DNA of 64,000 nt from Cyrtodaria siliqua. Lineage: Eukaryota; Mollusca; Bivalvia; Adapedonta; Hiatellidae. Each line of letters starts with the position of its first letter. Position 1 is the stretch's first letter. The notes beneath the pieces were generated by a model. It made no database searches. It saw only the letters and a list, made by a program, of their open reading frames with translations, and had not been told where the DNA came from. A program made the translations under genes and the position numbers. The DNA is taken from contig JAWPHD010000140.1 in assembly GCA_037043455.1 (NCBI GenBank), positions 62,001 to 126,000 on the forward strand, in the 5' to 3' direction. Shown here in pieces: positions 31,150 to 42,846 of the stretch.

Positions 31150-31440
31150 GCTGTCTTGTTTGTTAGAGAATATTACCTGATGGGGATATCTTTATTTACA
31201 CTGTCCCGTTTTATTGTGATGACAATAGGGTAAGAGTGAGGTTTAGTGCACCCTATAACCTTGTTTAAACCCCAGCGACTTTGTTTTGCCACTGACCGTT
31301 CTAAGACGGTAGCTTTATTGTCAACCCTTTTATATTTGTAATAACATATCATGCCCTTTATAAATCTTGATAAATGTTGTTTGTTCCTATGCGTGTTTTT
31401 GGTTGACTTTTGTCCTTAAATGTGACATTTCATGTTCCAT
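31150..31440 (+). mobile_element. Retroelement 3' tail, full-length copy at inner edge of left arm
   Basis: gtcttgtttgttagagaata, gggtaagagtgaggtttagt, gcaccctataacc, gccactgaccgttctaagac, gttgacttttgtccttaaat. The matching right-arm copy stops at 38325, halfway through, where a different sequence begins. Confidence 0.7.
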
Positions 31441-31489
31441 GAGAGAGAGAGAGAGTTTTCCAGATTATATCCGTAACCCTCATTAAGGA

Positions 31490-33190
31490 ATGAATTTTAT
31501 CTCAAATGTACAACCCCCACCACCCCACCCACTAACGTGGAAAGTTAAAATTACTCGCAAACAGACGCATACCACTCCGCCTATCAAGGGAATCACCTCC
31601 GAAAAATTAATTACTCCCTCCCCACACCAAACACAACACCACCACCACAATGCCCAGTCACCGGATTTTTATTAACCTCCCTCTCCCTTTTTATCTAAGG
31701 AATGCAACATCCTTCTGAAAACAAGTATCTCAACCAGAAGTTGTTTTACCTTATTTACTACCGTCTCTTCTTGCCATTTTTATCAATTAGCTCTCAGGCC
31801 TCCCATCCAGTCACCCGGCCGAAAATAGCTTCCTTCCCACATACCTTTCCTGGTTGTTTTTTTAACCCGAAGGAAAGCGGAATGCTATTTCTGATGAAAA
31901 AACCGATCCCCTTTTGAAAAGAAACACAATACAATTTTCAAGTGACAACCCCCACCCTACAAATCCAACCCCAGAAAAAAAAATCTCTACCCTACCTCTT
32001 CATATCTTTTTTTATCCAGTACCCCTCTACTCTCTGAAAGTATTTTATTCTTCACATCCCCGTTTTACCAAAGTAAAGCTACTTTTGACCAATATCTACC
32101 TGGAAAAATCACTGATCAAGAGCCACCACCAACTCCTCAACCTCAAGTACTTTCTTGAGATTCCACCACACACACACACGCACACACGCACGCACGCACG
32201 CACACACATGTACACACAGAGTATTTTCCTCGTATTCCCCATCACACCCTCCTTGAAAATTGTATTATCACCACCTCTTTTACAAAGGGTAACTTACTTT
32301 TGACAAAAGATTCCGCCTCATCTGGGAAAAATCACTATCCGCTACCCATCCCAAAATAAAGAAAAACACACACCCCAATTCCCCCTTTTTACCTAAGGTT
32401 GACTACATTGACAAAGACCCTCCTAAATAAAACACTCACCAAGAACCCTTCTACCCCTCAATCTCCATGAGGTCACCCAACCATCCTTGGGTCTCTTTTA
32501 CCTAAAACTGCTACTTTTGACGAAGATTTCCCCTCTATGAAATCATGGATGTTGTTAAATGGCTCATCAACGCATTGATAAGTTTATTTCAAGTAGGCAA
32601 AAATGTCGAACTGGAAATATAACATTCACAGAACATAGTCAACCATGCACGCCCGAGAGAAATGAGCAGAATACTGGCGAAATCATGAAACCTTCTCTAC
32701 TCTTACCAAATATAAGTCCCGATGGTTCTTTAACGTGCTCCTAGGATAGACACCGAACCACCTGGTTTACGTCCAAATACGACGATCGAGGCTACGTGAA
32801 AATGTCTTGCCTAAGAACACACCAAATTCATTGACACCGGTGAGGCTTGAACCTGGATCCCCCTTTACAAATCCCCCTTTCTGTCCACTGGGCCACACCA
32901 TCACTCTCACTATATAATTTTACCTTATGGAAGGCTACTTTTGACGAAAGATTCATCTGGAAAAATCACGACAAGTACTCCCTTACTTACCTCCCTAATA
33001 CTCTGATGTAAGTAGTGTCCTTCCGACCACACTCCACCCTTACCTGAATATTCCCACCTAACCTAAGGAAGGCTACTTCTACTGAAGACCCCACTCATCT
33101 AGACACATCAGTTATAAAAGATCGTTCCCAAGTATTTTCATTAATTACCCCCTCCACCACCCAATCTCTCAAAGTTGATTTATCCGGGAT
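31490..33190. repeat. C-rich, G-poor degenerate tandem region
   Basis: Loose repeats of ttacctaaggaaggctacttt, tgacgaaagattc, ctggaaaaatcac and caccacc-type blocks recur near 32060, 32280, 32495, 32925 and 33058. A (CA)n/(CGCA)n tract lies at 32165-32219 and a reverse SINE-like block at 32550-32890 (cttgcctaagaacacacc). No gene; the open frames are low-complexity. Confidence 0.65.
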
Positions 33191-33637
33191 CAGTCTGTTC
33201 CACTCATATACAAAAATTAAATCGTGAGATCAAACATATTCGGATATGATATATCACGTATTTATTTTGAATGTGTGATATTAAACATTCGAATAAGCAA
33301 TATTATAAGCAATATTTCCTTTTAAAATATGTGCTACGTGATATCATATATTTGAAGATGTGATATCAGCCTTACAATTCTGAATACGTGATATTGGATT
33401 GTTTGAATACGTACTTTTACATACTTTTTATGTGTGAATATATGATAATGCATGTAATATGCAGTAAAACATAAATATCTTTATTAAAATCCCAGATATG
33501 TTGGTATTGTTTTTATTTGTTTTGTTTTTATGTATATTTCAAAATTAAAACGGCGCCCAATATTGAGGAAGCTTATGCTTGACTTTCAATTACAGCTTAG
33601 GCTTTTCTAGACGGGTTGCAATACCATACATAGTCTG

Positions 33638-34138
33638 ATGATTTGTATTGATATTATTACAAAACTAGATTTGGACGAAATGGAACAATATGGAAGGCGT
33701 ATGTGCCTTGATATTAGTGGCATTCCAGGAGATACTGGCTCTCCCCATGAAGATGTTGAGACCAAAATACTGAATCAAGCTGCTAAGCATGGAATTGAAC
33801 TGAGAGAGTCTGACATTGACAGGTGCCACAGGAAAGTTAGGCGAAAGGATACTGAAAACCGCAGAGTCATTGTAAAAGTCACGAACTCAAAGGCTAGACA
33901 AAGGGTTTACAATGCTCGTAAGACTTTAGGTATATTTGTAAAAGACAACCTGACGCGTTTTCGTGAAAGTCTTGCGTATGAGGCGCGGCAGCTTGTAAGA
34001 ACTAAACAACTGTCAAAAACGTATATTGCCGGATGCCGTGTATTCGTCGTTTTCCCCGGTGAAATAAAATGTATACCAATCCGCAGCATGGAGGCGACCC
34101 AGTACATTAAGTCAGGAAAGCCGATTCCCGCAGACTAA
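33638..34138 (+). CDS. LINE ORF1-like protein fragment
   Basis: 166 residues. Features of the L1-type ORF1 C-terminal region: an EQYGRRMCLDISGIP start, a DRCHR motif, an RRM-like stretch (RRVIVKVTNSKARQRVYNAR), a basic end of the RNP-like fold (IFVKDNLTRFRESLAYEARQL) and a short C-terminal beta part. L1-type ORF1 proteins bind element RNA. The N-terminal coiled coil is missing and no ORF2 follows, so this is a 5'-truncated or captured fragment, although the frame is intact. Confidence 0.75.
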   Translation: MICIDIITKLDLDEMEQYGRRMCLDISGIPGDTGSPHEDVETKILNQAAKHGIELRESDIDRCHRKVRRKDTENRRVIVKVTNSKARQRVYNARKTLGIFVKDNLTRFRESLAYEARQLVRTKQLSKTYIAGCRVFVVFPGEIKCIPIRSMEATQYIKSGKPIPAD

Positions 34139-34369
34139 GTTTACCCAAAGACAAAGTTTTATTTTCGTCTTAATTTCTAACATGCAATGGTAAACAAACA
34201 CTGTCCTAAATGCTAACAGCATTATTCTTTATTATATAACGCATCAGTCAATTATATTTATCTAATATAAAACATATCTGTTTAAAGTATTTTCATTCAT
34301 ACCTGTCCACTAGTTCACCTGTGCGCATTTTGCAGACGACATATCCAATTGTACATAATATTACATATG

Positions 34370-34620
34370 CAGACGACAAATATTATAATTTATGAACCCT
34401 TGAGCGTCAAATTTTGTTTTTAAATCCATTAATGAATATACATATCCAGTAAATTGTTTGGTAAATTGCAATACTGTCCAGAAAATAACACTTACATATA
34501 CTATAATTTATGAACACTTGAGAGTCAAAGTTTATGTTTAAATCCATTAATGAATATACACTCGTATCCAGTAAAATGTATGGTAAATATTAATACTGTC
34601 AGATAAATATTTATTTTTGA
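34370..34620. repeat. Two diverged ~118-bp tandem units
   Basis: ataatttatgaacccttgag and ataatttatgaacacttgag start two units that share taaatccattaatgaatata and end in aatactgtc. Confidence 0.7.
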
Positions 34621-35071
34621 AATCTTAACACTTAAACATATAAATAAATGTAACTGATATACGCTGGACCTCAATAGCTAGACCAAAATGTGTAGACATG
34701 TTACGGAATGACTTGCTGTGTTATATATAGCACTGGGGGTAAAGCCAGTATCAACGCAAATGGATTCTCGACGAAAACAAGTCACGGTTGCGCAACGAAA
34801 TGTCAATACTGCCTGTGTAATGTAGTTATTCGGCATAAAAATGCCATTGTATAAATCTGTCACCGTTTCCTGACAATTGCAATTCCAATGTCACGGTTTG
34901 TCCCTTACAGTGTCACTGATTTTCTACGACAATTACAGGGTTGATTAATGGAGGGAATCGTAGATACCAGTAGGTTTGAGAGTATGATGGAGTTTTTTTT
35001 TTAGGAAGGATCTTCCATATGCATAAAGGAAATAGATGTTAGTATATCTATGGAAGATGAAAGTGATGACC

Positions 35072-35350
35072 TTAAAGGGACACACGGCAATCGCGCTTAG
35101 AAAAGCTTAGTTGTTTTTACATAAAAATGCATTTGTTTAATCATCAATATTAATTATAAAAATAGTATAAGGCAAATTGTGTTTTGCATATTACTATCTG
35201 TTGAATATATTTCATCAGTAATATATTCTAACCCATGGCAGAATACCAAAGAAAAGTTAAACAATCAACATTGTATTTAAATATATGCAAGTATGCTTAA
35301 AGTCAAAATGATACTGGATTAATAAATCGAAAGGTTTAGGTTAATGCTCA
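35072..35350. mobile_element. TTAA MITE, right end lost
   Basis: Starts TTAAAGGGACACACGGCAAT and tracks 15539-15865 through atttgtttaatcatcaatat and aagtcaaaatgatactggat, then leaves it before the right terminal repeat. Confidence 0.75.
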
Positions 35351-37500
35351 ACCTGGGGCTAGAGGACATAAAGGGTAGCAAGCACTTTTCAGTCAAACCG
35401 AGACTGCAATATATCGTGTTCGGCGATTTCCAAATGTCTCGATTCATGCTCTTTCTCCCGTTAACGAGTACACCAGTAAATACACACTTGTAGTTTATTG
35501 GTAACACTACAATAGCATACATATAGAATATTTAAAAAATAAATAAAATAATAATATGATGGGTATGACAGATATATGAATATTTAGTAGCGTTACAATA
35601 GTCTCTGGCACTAGTATGTACGTAGACCAGCCTACAAAAGCCTTATGGAAAGCCGTATTGGCTTTTATTAATAACATCATTTGGTGATATCACATATTGG
35701 AATATGCGATATCAACAAATGGTGTTTACATCATGTACATAGGCAATACGACACCCCATAATAATGGTTGTGTTCATAGTTTTAAATTGTTCTCCTACGG
35801 AACAGTATGCATCTAAATGTACGGACGAAGGCTCATAAAGTTGATATGAATCACATTATGTATCGTTTCCGTGTATGTTAAATGGAACAGCTTTATGATT
35901 AATCCGTAATTTGATTCATCTGTCTATCATCCCGTAATTTGATTCATCTGTCTATATAATTGTTTTTTCCTGTCCCTGTGACTTTCGATACATTGTCTTA
36001 CCGCTTATATACATGATGAAAAACACAGAGAATAATGTTTGCATCCGCAAGTTAGACCCTGAAAAGAGAAAAATCGTCGTTGATTAATTGTTACATTAAA
36101 AACGTTGTCGTCGAGACGCCGTGACACTTTCAGGGGGAAACCGTGACATGAATTTTTAAAAAAAAAAAAAAAAGTTATATTTTAAATCCTATGACAAACA
36201 ATATGAAATAATTATTATTTTATTCTGGTTTGTATACATGTTTTGATAAAGCATACTGTGTATTAAAGTGGTATTCGTTTTGAAATTTTTAAGAATTCTT
36301 TCATTTTATAAATTGATTTATAAAATGTGGTTTATATAGAAACTATGCAAAACACTTTTATTAAACATAATTAGTTAACTCATATTAGCTTATATAAAGA
36401 TGTATTTCACTAGATGTATAACGGAAATGTATATAACGTTTTGTTAATACCTTGATGCAATACTCAGTACTAGGGACATGTTATGTCGTCTAGCGGAATT
36501 TGACGGATTCTGACGAATTCTGACGGATCTGACGGATTGACGGATCTGACCTAGCACACTATAGACGGCTGATCAATCAAATCACGCCAATGAAAACACA
36601 GAACGGCAAAATCCGTCGACCCCGTCACCACTCAGTCGTCTGCTATATTCTCCGTTGGAAACATGTCACATTTCAATCTCACATCTACAGCACTTAATGA
36701 CATAATATGTATGCATTACTTACTCAGTTAACTTGATTATGGAACATAAGAACAAATTCGATTGTGGTGATAGACAGAGTAGTTAATCAAACAGCACAAC
36801 AGAAGTCAATTTGTTGACATGCAGATCTCTAATATACGAAGAAGTACGTCATTTTCAACGTTTGTACGATTCAAGACATGTAATCATCAAATATACAATA
36901 TAATAAGACATAGACAATGTAAGTGAACAATTAGTTAATGTTATTCTAACTCATGTAAGAATTCCTAGGCAGAAGCGAACAGGCAATGCAGGTAAAGCAA
37001 TGAGTTTCCGCGAATCCGGTGAAAATGACTTGTGACTTAGTAATATAAGTTAAGCATAGCATGTTCATCAAATAATACAAGAAAATGCGGCGTGCTCTTA
37101 TTTAAAATATACAACAATAACAAAGTGGTAGGTGGGGAACCTCCATACAAATGTAAACATATCTAGTAGTGTGTACTACACTTCCCCCACCCCAATTGCA
37201 AACAAATCATCCTGGATTTAACAATAACACATAACACTAAATAAATTAAAGAAATACCCTTTAACACACAATAGTATTAAATTAGAGATATACTCTAAAT
37301 ATACATTACATTGAAAGAACACTTAAAACAATAATTGAAATATTTTGCTCTAATATTAAAACTATCACTGCAGTTATGAGCATCAATTAAATCATTCACT
37401 GAAGATGTTATTGTCACATGTTAAGCACTGTTACTTCAATTATCAAATATGTTAAATTCACACATTTTTGCACTGTTAGTTCATTAACTGAACACATTAA
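35351..37500. other. Gene-free stretch in the centre of the inverted repeat
   Basis: AT-rich. Short irregular repeat of tctgacggatt at 36495-36550. A-run at 36160-36173. Nothing else recognised. Confidence 0.5.
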
Positions 37501-37507
37501 AATCACC

Positions 37508-37610
37508 AGTTCATTCATTCATTCATTCATTCATTCATTCATTCATTCCATCTCCTTTCCTTTCCTTCCCTTCCCTTCCCTTCTCTTCCCTTCCCTTCCC
37601 TTCCCTCCAA
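37508..37610. repeat. (ATTC)n then (TTCCC)n microsatellites
   Basis: About ten ATTC units followed by about ten TTCCC units, directly before the coding-like fragment on the minus strand. Confidence 0.9.
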
Positions 37611-37613
37611 CAT

Positions 37614-38325
37614 CTATAGAGTTTGTAGATCAAGTACTGAAACGCCTTTGTCAGCCGTTTGGGACATTTTCCTAAGCATTTGGAACGTGTAAAACCGGCT
37701 CTTCCGAGAGTTCCTCCTCTCCTGGCGTCTTCGAACTTTGGCAGTTCCAGGTAAGTCCATGAAGTTGTACTTGTCTAGCAAGTACTGGCGTTCCATCCCG
37801 GCTGGATACGCGCCCTGCGCAATAAACTCGGGGCTCATCAGATTCCAATCGTTGGGAGGCCAGTTCATCTCCTTGTTGCTGATGTCGTAAAATGCCACCC
37901 TTGCTCCATTCTACTCCTGTCTGGTGGACAGAGTGGTATGGCTCCTTTTCTGAGAAGGGCGGTTGCCCGCTCCGAGATGTTGTTGCCTTCTGTCCCCATT
38001 GACTCTCGCTCGATCATTCCTTGGCTCCCTATAACACGGATTCCTCTGCTGCTTGCTTCGTTGCCTCCTCTCTCTTATCTTCATGATGTTTCTTACTCGC
38101 TCCGTTCTCTTGCGCCTCAGCTTCGTCCTTCCGCTTCTTCGGCCTCTTCTCGTCGGTCTCTCTCTTTTCCATTTCCTCTTGCTTGCGCTTCCGTTCTTTT
38201 CTGCCCATCTCCTTCTGCTCTTTCTGTCTCTGCTCGTGCTCCTCTATCTCTCTCGCATCGGTTTCCTCCTGCCTCTTCTACTCTGCACCTCCTCCTCTTT
38301 TATCCTTGCTTCCTCCTCCTCTTCC
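37614..38325 (-). pseudogene. Unrecognised coding-like fragment: charged region plus basic C-terminal ORF
   Basis: On the minus strand, a strongly charged Glu/Lys/Arg-rich open stretch (about 38280 to TAG 38029-38031; e.g. MGRKERKRKQEEMEKRE) is followed in another frame by a 94-residue frame (37898-37614). That frame has a non-repetitive, GC-richer, coding-like sequence (NWPPNDWNLMSPEFIAQG, QYLLDKYNFMDLPGTAKV) and a basic RRRQERRNSRK stretch. Base composition differs sharply from the surroundings. It could be a piece of a host gene or of a larger mobile element, joined by a frameshift or lost intron. Function unknown. Confidence 0.45.
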
Positions 38326-39169
38326 TTTAAACAAGGTTATAGGGTGCACTAAGCCTCACTCTTACCCTATTGTCATTCCAATACAACGGGACAGTATAAA
38401 TAAAGATATCCCCGCCAGGTAATATTCTCTAACAAACAAGACAGCAACATTTTAGACAGAATGAAAGCGGTTGCAAACTTTTATGAGACCACGTTCGGAT
38501 TTAGAACATTAATGGCATTAAGGTTCGATTTGTATAAAGTTAAGACGAAAACGTAGAAGATTGGCTTCTTGTGCCAATCTAGCACAAGGGAACGTGACAT
38601 GTGTCGCAAATTATATAACTTGTTATAAACAGACTCAATAAAATTAAGTATGCTACTTTTCTCTCTTGTTTGTGTTTGTTGCTTGGACCAAGGGATCCGT
38701 TTTTCAGTATTTATTTCATCAACATCGTATCGACCGGTCAAAGGTACATTCACGGTTTTGAGTTTAGAATTGGGAAATGAACAGACGTATTTGTGTGGAA
38801 CAACGATTATGCGACAGTCCATAATTAATCATTTGAGATGTCATTAGTCTGGTAGACGACATAAAACGCATACATTCAATCATGTGGCATAAGTTAACAT
38901 GAAATAAATTATTAAATGTGATGAAATAAAATACTTAAAATCTCATCAGTGCATAAAAGACCTGTATATTATGGAATATTAAATATATTATCGAATATTA
39001 AAAGTACATAATGTTTGTGGAACCCGTTTATGGATATCGACTTAGCGGTCATACTGTCATCTTGTTTTATGTGTGTTAGTTCGTCCATCCGTTCGTTAGT
39101 CCGTGTGTTCGATTTTCGATATTCATTTATTAAAATCTTCTTCGTTACTTGCAAGACTTTCACCAAGCT

Positions 39170-39690
39170 CCAACAGAATGTTCCTTATATAAATTCAACA
39201 TCACGTACACTATTTGGAGCCGCTGTGGCCTACTTTGAACAAAATATAGGTCATTTTCGGTCTCCACTTCGACATGCGTATATTGCCTCATTTTAGACGA
39301 ATATTCACCAAACTCCGCTAGAATGTGCCTTATATGCATTATACATCATGTGCAAATTTTCGCGTCGCTGTGATCTACTTTTGATGAATATATAGGTCAT
39401 GCCAGGTCTCCGCTACAGCATAAGTATCGTGTTTCTTACAGGATTTTCACCACACCTCTCCAGAATGTTCCTTATATGCATTTAATACTATTTACAAATT
39501 TGCTGTGACATATTTTGACGAAATATAGGTCACATCAGGTCTCCGCTACGCCATGCTTGTCTTGATTCATTCTTGCATGATTTTCTACAAACTGCATCAG
39601 AATGTTTCTTATATGCATCTAACATCATGTGCACATTTTCGGGTTGTTGTGACATTCTTTGAGCGAAATATTGATCGCATTTGTTCTCCG
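39170..39690. repeat. ~140-bp tandem units, four copies
   Basis: agaatgttccttatatgcat starts units near 39175, 39320, 39465 and 39600. Each also contains aatataggtca and ggtctccgct. Two to three counterparts lie at 30480-30780 in the left arm. Confidence 0.75.
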
Positions 39691-39699
39691 CTACGACAT

Positions 39700-40460
39700 A
39701 CATCCCCACTATTTTGACATTTGTCCTCCACGTGTGACCTTGACCTTTGAGACGTGGACATGATTCTTGTGCGCGACACAGTATGATGAACATTTGTCTG
39801 CAGTTTGAACACAGTTCCCTTCAGTACTTTCCAAATAATTGTGAGACATGAATTTATTTATGGTCTTTTTATCTTTGACCTCCGACCTTGACATTTGACG
39901 CACTGACAATATTCTTGTGCGCAACACACCTTCTCACTGTGATAAACATTTGTGTAAAGTTTGACGAAACTCCCTTCAGTAATTTCCGAGTAATTGCTGA
40001 GACATGATAGTTTTTACGATTTTTTTACCTTTGACCTCCAAGTACGACCTTGACCTTTGAGACACTGACATAATTATTGCACGCGACACACCTTCCTAAT
40101 GCGATGAACATTTGTGTGAAGATTGACGCAACTCCTTTCAGCAGTTTCCAAGTAATGGCTGAGATAATAATTTGTTCATGATTTTTTGACAGTTGACCTC
40201 CAAATGTGACCTTGACCTTAAATATACGGTGATGATTCTTGCGCGCGACACATCTTCTTCTAGTGATGAACAATTGTGTGAAGATTGACGCAACTCCCTT
40301 CAGTAGTTTCCAAGTAATGGCTGAGAAATTATTTCTTTTATGATTTTTTGACATTTGACCTCCGAGTGTGACCTTGACCTTTAAGATATCGTCATAATTC
40401 TTGCGCGCGACACACCTTCTCAGAGTGATGAACATTTGTGTTATGATTGACGAAATTCCC
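39700..40460. repeat. 162-bp array, reverse counterpart
   Basis: Units read gtgatgaacatttgtgtgaa, gattgacgcaactccc, ttttttgacatttgacctcc and gtgaccttgacctttaag. Mirrors 29640-30480. Confidence 0.85.
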
Positions 40461-40794
40461 TTCTGCAGTTTCCGAGAATGGCTGAGACACGATTTCGGAC
40501 GCACGCACGCACCCACGCACGGACAGTGCTATTACTATATGCATCCCACTCTGTGGGAGCATTAAAACGAAGTAACTGCTGATTAAAACAGCAAAATATA
40601 GCATTGTTAAATAAATCAATGGCAATAACTCTGGGGTTAATTTTTCGCTAAGGTGGTTTTCGAATATGTTCAAGTAAGACTCTGACCAAGTTTGGTAAAG
40701 ATCGAATTTAAAATGAGGATGCTAGAATGTTGACAAGAAAAAGTATACCATTTAAATTCATTAAATTCGAGGCCATAACCGTGTTGTTTACTGT

Positions 40795-41090
40795 CTGATT
40801 TTGTTGTTGTACCCGGAGGCCCCGGGTTCAATCCTCCGTGGTGCCACTGAATTCCGTCGGGGTGTTCTTGGGCAAGACACTTTCCCTTAGCCCCGTCCGT
40901 CGGATGGGTCATAAACCGGGCGGTCCCGTGTATCGGTCTATCCTCCGAGCACGTTAAAAAACCATAAGAATCTATTCGATAATAAGAGTAGGGCAGGTTC
41001 CCGGATTCCTATGTATTCTTCCCCTCTCTCTGGGGCGGCTCTAAATAACCTATACTATGTTGATGAGCCGTTAAACAACATTCAGTTCAA
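40795..41090 (+). mobile_element. SINE-like dispersed repeat
   Basis: Begins with a box-B-like stretch (ccccgggttcaatcctccgt), then ttcttgggcaagacacttt, cacgttaaaaaacc, aggttcccggattcc, ggggcggctctaaataacc and gatgagccgttaaac. Related pieces at 17390-17525, 29215-29345 (reverse), 32550-32890 (reverse) and 45245-45400 (reverse). A clear box A was not found. Confidence 0.6.
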
Positions 41091-41389
41091 TTCAATCTCG
41101 TGCGAGCTTTTATCACTACTGATATTCTGGTCAAGTTTGCTAAAGATCGGATGCAAAATGAGGTGCTAGAGTGTTGACAAATCAAAATACAGCATTTTTG
41201 TTAAATAAAGGGCTATAATGTTGAAGTTTATTATCTATCAGATATTGGTTGTTTTCAAACTTTTCTAGCTTTCATCAATATTACGAAGCTGGCCAAGTTT
41301 GGTAAATATCAGATGCAAAATGAAGATGCTATGTCGTTTACAAGACAAAATATATCTTTTTAGCTCTACTGGCTAAAGGCCAGCAAGGC

Positions 41390-41612
41390 TTACATCCCAC
41401 AGGGATTTAGGTAAGTGCGAGGTTTGGTGCACCCTAGAACCTGATTTATACAAGGCGGTAGCCCTGTTGTCAACCAACCCTTTTTGTGTTTGTGACGTCA
41501 TATGCCTATACACTGCCATTCATCTTTGTCGTTTTGCGTGTTTTTGGGTTTACTGTGTTCTGTGAAAGCTGCATTTCCTGTTCGACTTTTATACTTATTT
41601 TTATACGATAGT
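41390..41612 (+). mobile_element. Retroelement tail in right arm
   Basis: gtgcgaggtttggtgcaccc, ggcggtagccctgttgtcaa, gtttactgtgttctgtgaaa and cctgttcgacttttatact. Keeps the distal part that the left arm lacks. Confidence 0.65.
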
Positions 41613-41624
41613 ATTTCGTGTGGT

Positions 41625-41880
41625 GGAGCGGGCGTGGTGGTTGGCGTCAGTTAGAAGCACTTTCTCTGAAACCACTGAGCAATTTTACTCAGAATTCCCA
41701 TGCATGCTCCTGAGTGGGCTGACCGCCGTTACTAAATATAGTCAAAGCCTTTAAAAAAAATCTTCTCCAGAACGGCAAGATAAGTTTTGACAATTTCTTT
41801 TTAGAATTGATCGCTAGTTACTAAACTATCAAGTTTGTGCATTTTACCTTCGTAAAATTACAAATGGCGGTGCACCTATG
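41625..41880 (+). repeat. Dispersed ~260-bp repeat, second copy at 45790-46090
   Basis: Shared: ttctctgaaaccactgagc, aattgatcgctagttac, actatcaagttt and gtaaatatagccaaa-type blocks, with ~75-80% resemblance by eye. Confidence 0.6.
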
Positions 41881-42846
41881 CTTTGTTTACAAACACAAAC
41901 AACTGTTATGACTTTGCTGCTGTATATAGCGTCTATATGTTCTATACATGTCATGCTCCGACTTCCATCGCGGTACCCAGGTTTGGATTCCCTGAGTTGG
42001 AACCTTTTCATTTTGAGAAAAAGACCATGCTATCAAAAATAAGTAAATTAATAAATACTATAAATTGTTTTAACCGGTATTTATTTTATTTTGTATCTGT
42101 AACAAATATTCCAGAAGTCATTTGTTACCATTATCACGGGAATGATATTCGTGTTCACATTATCACGAGAATGATATTTGTGTTCACGTTATCACGAGAA
42201 TGTTATTTGTGTTTGCTTCATCTTGAGAACGATATTAGCGTTTCCATTATCATGAGAAGAATATTCGTGCTTACATTATCGTGAATGATAATAGTGTTCC
42301 CATAATCATGAAAACGATAATCGTGTTCCCATTATCATGAAAATGATAATATTGTTCCCATTATCATGAAAATGATAATAGTGTTCCCTTTTATCATGTA
42401 AATTATATAATGTGCGGCTTTTATACGTGTAACTCAATATATAGTTATATGGTGACATTCGTTACATTTGATCGTTCAAAGAGGGTAATAATCACGGAAG
42501 ATAACGAACGCTGACTCGTGACATCACCATACATGTGCAAATTGCCAACCAGATATTTACTGGTCAGTTTGACAACAGCAACCTTACACTAACCAATACA
42601 TTGTTGGTTGGTACATTTAAATAACAACACATTGTTTTGTAAATAACGTTCGTATACATACAAACGCAACTATGACAGCCGACCTGTATTACATTTTAAA
42701 ATCGTTTGAATATTGCACATACAGCTGATTTGATCTGATGAACTTTATTTCCCCCACTTGAGAGATTATCATACTACAATTATGGTGAGACATATCCAGT
42801 ATTGACATTATACCATATATGTAATGACAAACTAGCGTAATATGAA

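Larger units (their letters stand above)
28327..31260. repeat. Left arm of a ~14.5-kb inverted repeat
   Basis: Successive blocks reappear in reverse at 38325-42846: acgctagtttgtcattacat and the Met-Ser-His-His stretch (28327-28530 with 42640-42846), the 29-bp array, the retroelement tail (28805-28900 with 41390-41520), the SINE-like block (29215-29345 with 40795-41090), the 162-bp array, and the block at 30840-31260 (with 38325-38745). Small differences throughout show an old duplication. Confidence 0.85.
38325..42846. repeat. Right arm of the ~14.5-kb inverted repeat
   Basis: Reverse counterpart of 28327-31260, longer because of insertions: ~320 bp at 38745-39065, extra copies of a ~140-bp unit at 39170-39680, ~590 bp at 41530-42120, and ~240 bp at 42400-42640. 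The inner boundary falls inside a retroelement tail (38325-38460, minus strand). Confidence 0.85.

Noticed and set aside
31490..32303. Pro/His/Thr-rich open frames
   Set aside because: They are low-complexity translations of a C-rich repeat and (CA)n tract.
41883..42284. 133-residue plus-strand frame
   Set aside because: Its C-terminal half is the translated 29-bp minisatellite and the rest is a dispersed non-coding repeat.
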